DNA of 27,214 bases from Mobilitalea sp. (lineage in GTDB: Bacteria > Bacillota_A > Clostridia > Lachnospirales > Lachnospiraceae), in the NCBI GenBank assembly GCA_029974875.1, contig JARKQP010000392.1, positions 1 to 27,214 on the forward strand, in the 5' to 3' direction. The first letter of the stretch is position 1, and each line of letters opens with the position of its first letter. The translations under genes and the position numbers were made by a program. A model generated the notes under the pieces. The model was not told the origin of the DNA, ran no database searches, and saw only the letters and a list, made by a program, of their open reading frames with translations. Below, in pieces: positions 24,690 through 27,214 of this stretch.

Positions 24690-24830
24690 CTATACATCAA
24701 TTACATCCCTTGCTAACCCCCGCAATGCATTGCATTTATCCATCAATGATTCCTTCATCCTTATCTTCACATTCATACTCAATGGATTGAATATATTCAA
24801 GAACTTTCTCAGTGATTCCTTTATCCTCAT
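24690..24830 (-). CDS. Possible small protein, 46 aa
   Basis: An ATG at 24830 with a GGAGG ribosome binding site 5 nt upstream opens a 46-codon frame: MRIKESLRKFLNIFNPLSMN, then VKIRMKESLMDKCNALRGLA and RDVIDV. It is basic and amphipathic, and MRIKESL is echoed by IRMKESL. A second minus-strand frame over the same DNA (24736-24855, 39 aa, acidic, starting MHPLAGGKDEDKG) has more ordinary protein composition but no good ribosome binding site. At most one is likely to be real. No family is recognised. Confidence 0.25.
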   Translation of the reverse strand: MRIKESLRKFLNIFNPLSMNVKIRMKESLMDKCNALRGLARDVIDV

Positions 24831-24919
24831 CTTTACCTCCGGCAAGAGGATGCATATATCACTGCATAATACGGATAATAGAATAATACTTTAACATCCC
24901 AGAGAAAGGAAGCCAAATT

Positions 24920-25948
24920 ATGTTTATACCAAAAAGGATCCTATTTGAAAAGGACGCCCTAAATTATCCTATGGGGAAACATATCTACCAAGAATTTATT
25001 ACTGATAAAAAGATTGAGATCATAGAATTAAGTGGCAGCAGAATAAAAGCAAACATCCCGGGTGGCACCCCAAAGGACTTTTACCAGGAAGGTAAAAACA
25101 CCTTAGTCGTGGGGGTAAAAACCGGGCTGAAATTCCAATCCTGCAAGCCCTCCGCACACTACCAGCTCCCGTTGCTATCGGGCTGTATCGGTCACTGCCA
25201 ATACTGCTATCTGAATACGAATCTTGGAGACAAGCCCTATATGAGAATCAATGTAAATGTGGAGGATATCTTAAACCAGGCAGACAATTACATCCAGGAA
25301 AGACTCCCGGAGATAACCATATTTGAAGGCTCCGCCACCTCCGACCCGGTGCCGGTGGAACCCTACTCCAATTCACTAAAAACTGCCATTGAGCACTTTA
25401 GCAAATCTCCAAACGGCCGGTTCCGTTTCGTCACTAAATATACTGATATTGGAACCCTCCTAAACATAGACCATCAGGGTCGTACCGAGATCCGCTTCAC
25501 CCTGAATACCAATAAAGTGATCCAGGATTATGAAAGCCGGACGCCCTCACTGGAAAGGAGAATAGAAGCCGCAAGGCAGGTAATTACAGCCGGATATCCC
25601 TCCGGCTTCCTAATCGCCCCGGTATTCCTCTACGACAATTGGAAGGAGGATTACAAACACCTCCTGCTTAGCCTACAGGAGCAGCTGCCGGAGCAGCTCC
25701 CCTATCCCATAACCTTTGAGATCATCTCCCACCGCTATACTCCAAGGGCAAAGCAGGTCATCTCTGAAATCTATCCCGACAACCAGTTGCCCATGCAGGA
25801 GGAAGACCGGAGCTACAAATTCGGCCAGTTCGGCTACGGAAAATATGTTTACCCCAAAGAAGCCCTGCAGGAGCTAACCTCCTTCTTCCAGGATGAGATA
25901 GGGGTCATCTTTCAGGATAGGGACATCCAAATTAAATATATTATATAG
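24920..25948 (+). CDS. splB: Spore photoproduct lyase (radical SAM)
   Basis: A 342-aa DNA repair enzyme that directly reverses the thymine dimer called spore photoproduct in UV-exposed spores. The radical SAM cluster motif is GCIGHCQYCYL, with Cys89, Cys93 and Cys96 binding the 4Fe-4S cluster. Tyr95 and Tyr97 flank the last Cys, as in the Bacillus enzyme. RFRFVTKYTDIGTLL and FLIAPVFLYDNWKEDY match the family. At the place of the Bacillus hydrogen-donor Cys141 (ACTSD), this protein has Ala139 (SATSD). The length is normal. The start at 24920 has AAAGGA upstream. It stands alone with no operon partner. It indicates that the organism forms spores, and forespore expression is expected. Confidence 0.95.
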   Translation: MFIPKRILFEKDALNYPMGKHIYQEFITDKKIEIIELSGSRIKANIPGGTPKDFYQEGKNTLVVGVKTGLKFQSCKPSAHYQLPLLSGCIGHCQYCYLNTNLGDKPYMRINVNVEDILNQADNYIQERLPEITIFEGSATSDPVPVEPYSNSLKTAIEHFSKSPNGRFRFVTKYTDIGTLLNIDHQGRTEIRFTLNTNKVIQDYESRTPSLERRIEAARQVITAGYPSGFLIAPVFLYDNWKEDYKHLLLSLQEQLPEQLPYPITFEIISHRYTPRAKQVISEIYPDNQLPMQEEDRSYKFGQFGYGKYVYPKEALQELTSFFQDEIGVIFQDRDIQIKYII

Positions 25949-26079
25949 CATTCACCGTATCTCATTTACGGCATATCATTTACAGATATAATTTTATATT
26001 ATCACCAGATTATCAAAGGACTATTATAATACCGGCTTTTAAACCGCTGCTAAATCAATGGCTCTGCATCAGCTTAAAC

Positions 26080-26967
26080 CTATCCCCGGACCAGCTTAAG
26101 CCTTCCCTGTTCCTCAACTAAATCAAAAAAGCAGGGCCGCTCCTGATAAATGTCATTGGGATAATGCATCAGGTATTTTAAATCCCCCTCATAGGTACAA
26201 AATATCATCCCGTGGCCTCCATTGCCCGGATACAGCTTTTCCTCCAGATGCCTCCATTCTCCCCCGATGGTTCCATCCCCGGAGACCGCCATTCCTACCG
26301 CATATCCCTGGTCGGACCAGCTGGACCAAACAATCATCAGGGTGCCGTCCTTTAGGCGGTGGGCGCATGGGCCATCCGTAAAATATACGTCCCCATCCAT
26401 ATTAAATTCTGCCTTCGCAAAGGGAACCGGCTTTGACCAGGGCGCTTTTACCGAATCAAAAAGTACCTCTGGCTCACCCACCGCCCTTTTTAAATCCTTG
26501 GACAGCTCAACAGCGACCATATCACCTGTCGGCACGTCCTCAAAGCTATGGGAAAATATCAGGTACAGCCTGCCGTCCCTTTCGAAATGCAAGCTGCCGT
26601 CAATACTGCACCAGCCTTCCGGAGTCAGCGCTCCCTCACTATGCATAAGAAAGGGACCCTTTGGTGAATCAGAAACCAGTGCATACACAGATTTCTTCCT
26701 ATCACCGCTTCCCAAGGTCGTAATCAGATAATATTTCCCAGCTATTTCATAGCATTCCGGTGCCCAATAAGCCCTGTCAAAAGGAAACTCCTCCTGTTTA
26801 TGAAAGATTTCAAAAGGCCCTTCCCAATTTTCCAAATCACTGCTCTCATAGCAGTCAAAGCCTTCTGCCAGCCCCCAAGTGGTAGCACTTCTTGTCCCAT
26901 ATAGATAGTACTTCTGGTTACTGCACAATATATATGGATCCCTGATATTAATTTCCGCTGTTCTCAT
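26080..26967 (-). CDS. GH43-family glycosidase, stand-alone
   Basis: A 295-aa five-bladed propeller protein of the GH43/62 type, whose best-known members are arabinosidases and xylosidases. Asp10 in INIRDPYIL fits the catalytic base, and Asp123 in CSIDGSLHF fits the pKa-tuning residue. The expected acid motif EGP is replaced by TDGP (Asp198), followed by MIVWSSWSDQGYAVGMA. WAPECYEIAGKYYL near 68-81 is also typical. The start is the ATG at 26967 with GAGGAGGGG just upstream; the frame to 27003 extends through that site. There is no signal peptide. It is convergent with splB and separated from the main glycan locus, with no evident operon partner. The substrate is unknown. Confidence 0.85.
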   Translation of the reverse strand: MRTAEINIRDPYILCSNQKYYLYGTRSATTWGLAEGFDCYESSDLENWEGPFEIFHKQEEFPFDRAYWAPECYEIAGKYYLITTLGSGDRKKSVYALVSDSPKGPFLMHSEGALTPEGWCSIDGSLHFERDGRLYLIFSHSFEDVPTGDMVAVELSKDLKRAVGEPEVLFDSVKAPWSKPVPFAKAEFNMDGDVYFTDGPCAHRLKDGTLMIVWSSWSDQGYAVGMAVSGDGTIGGEWRHLEEKLYPGNGGHGMIFCTYEGDLKYLMHYPNDIYQERPCFFDLVEEQGRLKLVRG

Positions 26968-27073
26968 TTTTCCCCTCCTCATGTTTTTTCTTTCCCTTTC
27001 CACACCTTAGTTCTGCGTCTAATTTTATTCAGTATATCTGCCTCTATATCTCCTTCCGGCTAACAGGATACCA

Positions 27074-27117
27074 AAAAGATATTGAAATGAAGCAATAAAT
27101 TCATTCCAATATCTTTT
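27074..27117 (-). terminator. Terminator of the gene at the right edge
   Basis: AAAAGATATTGAAATGAA and TTCATTCCAATATCTTTT form an 18-bp stem with one mismatch and an 8-nt loop. T runs flank it on both strands, so it could work both ways. It begins 9 bp past the stop of the partial minus-strand gene. Confidence 0.85.
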
Positions 27118-27125
27118 ATATAGGA

Positions 27126-27214
27126 TCATGAAATTTTTTTGATATCATTTTCTAACATTAATTCCGTTCTTGTCATTCTGTCTTCTATCCTTGTCAGCCT
27201 ATTCTCAATTGGAG
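27126..27214 (-). CDS. Hypothetical coiled-coil protein, C-terminal end only
   Basis: The minus strand is open from the window edge to a TGA at 27126 and reads PIENRLTRIEDRMTRTELML followed by ENDIKKIS. The heptad-like spacing of Ile, Leu and Met suggests a coiled coil, of the kind found in small clostridial proteins of unknown function. A strong terminator directly follows, which supports it as a real gene end. The rest lies outside the window and no function can be given. Confidence 0.6.
   Translation of the reverse strand, partial: PIENRLTRIEDRMTRTELMLENDIKKIS

Noticed and set aside
24853..24880. CATAATA upstream of splB as a sigma-G -10 element
   Set aside because: The expected -35 (GHATR) is not found at 16-18 bp, so the match is too weak to annotate even though sigma-G control is plausible for splB.

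Overview
The window looks like the chromosome of a spore-forming, moderately AT-rich Clostridia, most like a Lachnospiraceae. The evidence is a spore photoproduct lyase gene, strong AGGAGG-type ribosome binding sites, a tetrahydrofolate riboswitch on folT, a YesM/YesN two-component pair, and an Lpl-type sugar ABC transporter that carries no ATPase gene of its own. The organism call is inference from gene content, not from a database match.

Layout. (1) 1-2179: the N-terminus of a GH3 beta-glucosidase running off the left edge, preceded by an AraC regulator; a degenerate 12-bp tandem repeat lies between them and supplies the araC stop codon. (2) 2185-5358: an intracellular GH78 alpha-L-rhamnosidase divergent from a second AraC regulator, with a compact repeat/promoter region between. 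(3) 5449-6214: folT under a tetrahydrofolate riboswitch that probably acts by hiding the ribosome binding site. (4) 6424-7713: a third AraC regulator with its own promoter and terminator. (5) 7784-16360: a five-gene minus-strand operon of cytoplasmic glycan enzymes in the order GH3, an unclassified 713-aa glycosidase-like protein, a GH43 resembling exo-beta-1,3-galactanases, a nucleoside-hydrolase-fold protein, and a DUF5060/DUF4038 apiosidase-like enzyme. (6) 16457-17596: a Gfo/Idh/MocA oxidoreductase gene with its own promoter and terminator. (7) 17819-21411: permease, permease and solute-binding lipoprotein of an oligosaccharide importer. (8) 21456-24069: a short YesN response regulator and a YesM histidine kinase, with an iteron-like leader. 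(9) About 24.1-24.9 kb: AT-rich noncoding DNA with a candidate structured RNA, then splB. (10) 26080-26967: a stand-alone GH43. (11) 27126-27214: the 3' end of a coiled-coil protein gene with its terminator.

How it fits together. The importer brings in an oligosaccharide, and the recognisable sugar-cleaving enzymes have no visible signal peptide, so cleavage is expected inside the cell. The strongest regulatory observation is a 45-bp box found twice, upstream of the enzyme operon and of the importer operon. In both places it lies exactly 18 bp from a TATAAT, and neither promoter has a recognisable -35. It is a good candidate operator for the neighbouring YesN regulator and would tie uptake to degradation. 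The enzyme set (rhamnosidase, galactanase-like GH43, apiosidase-like enzyme, GH3) suggests a complex plant or gum glycan, but the substrate cannot be read from sequence alone.

Other points of interest are a duplicated gene-tail/3'-flank sequence inside the glycan locus, a nucleoside hydrolase translationally coupled to a glycosidase, a spore photoproduct lyase with Ala where the Bacillus enzyme has its catalytic Cys, and an orphan terminator that may end a small RNA. No tRNA, rRNA, CRISPR array or intact insertion sequence was seen.
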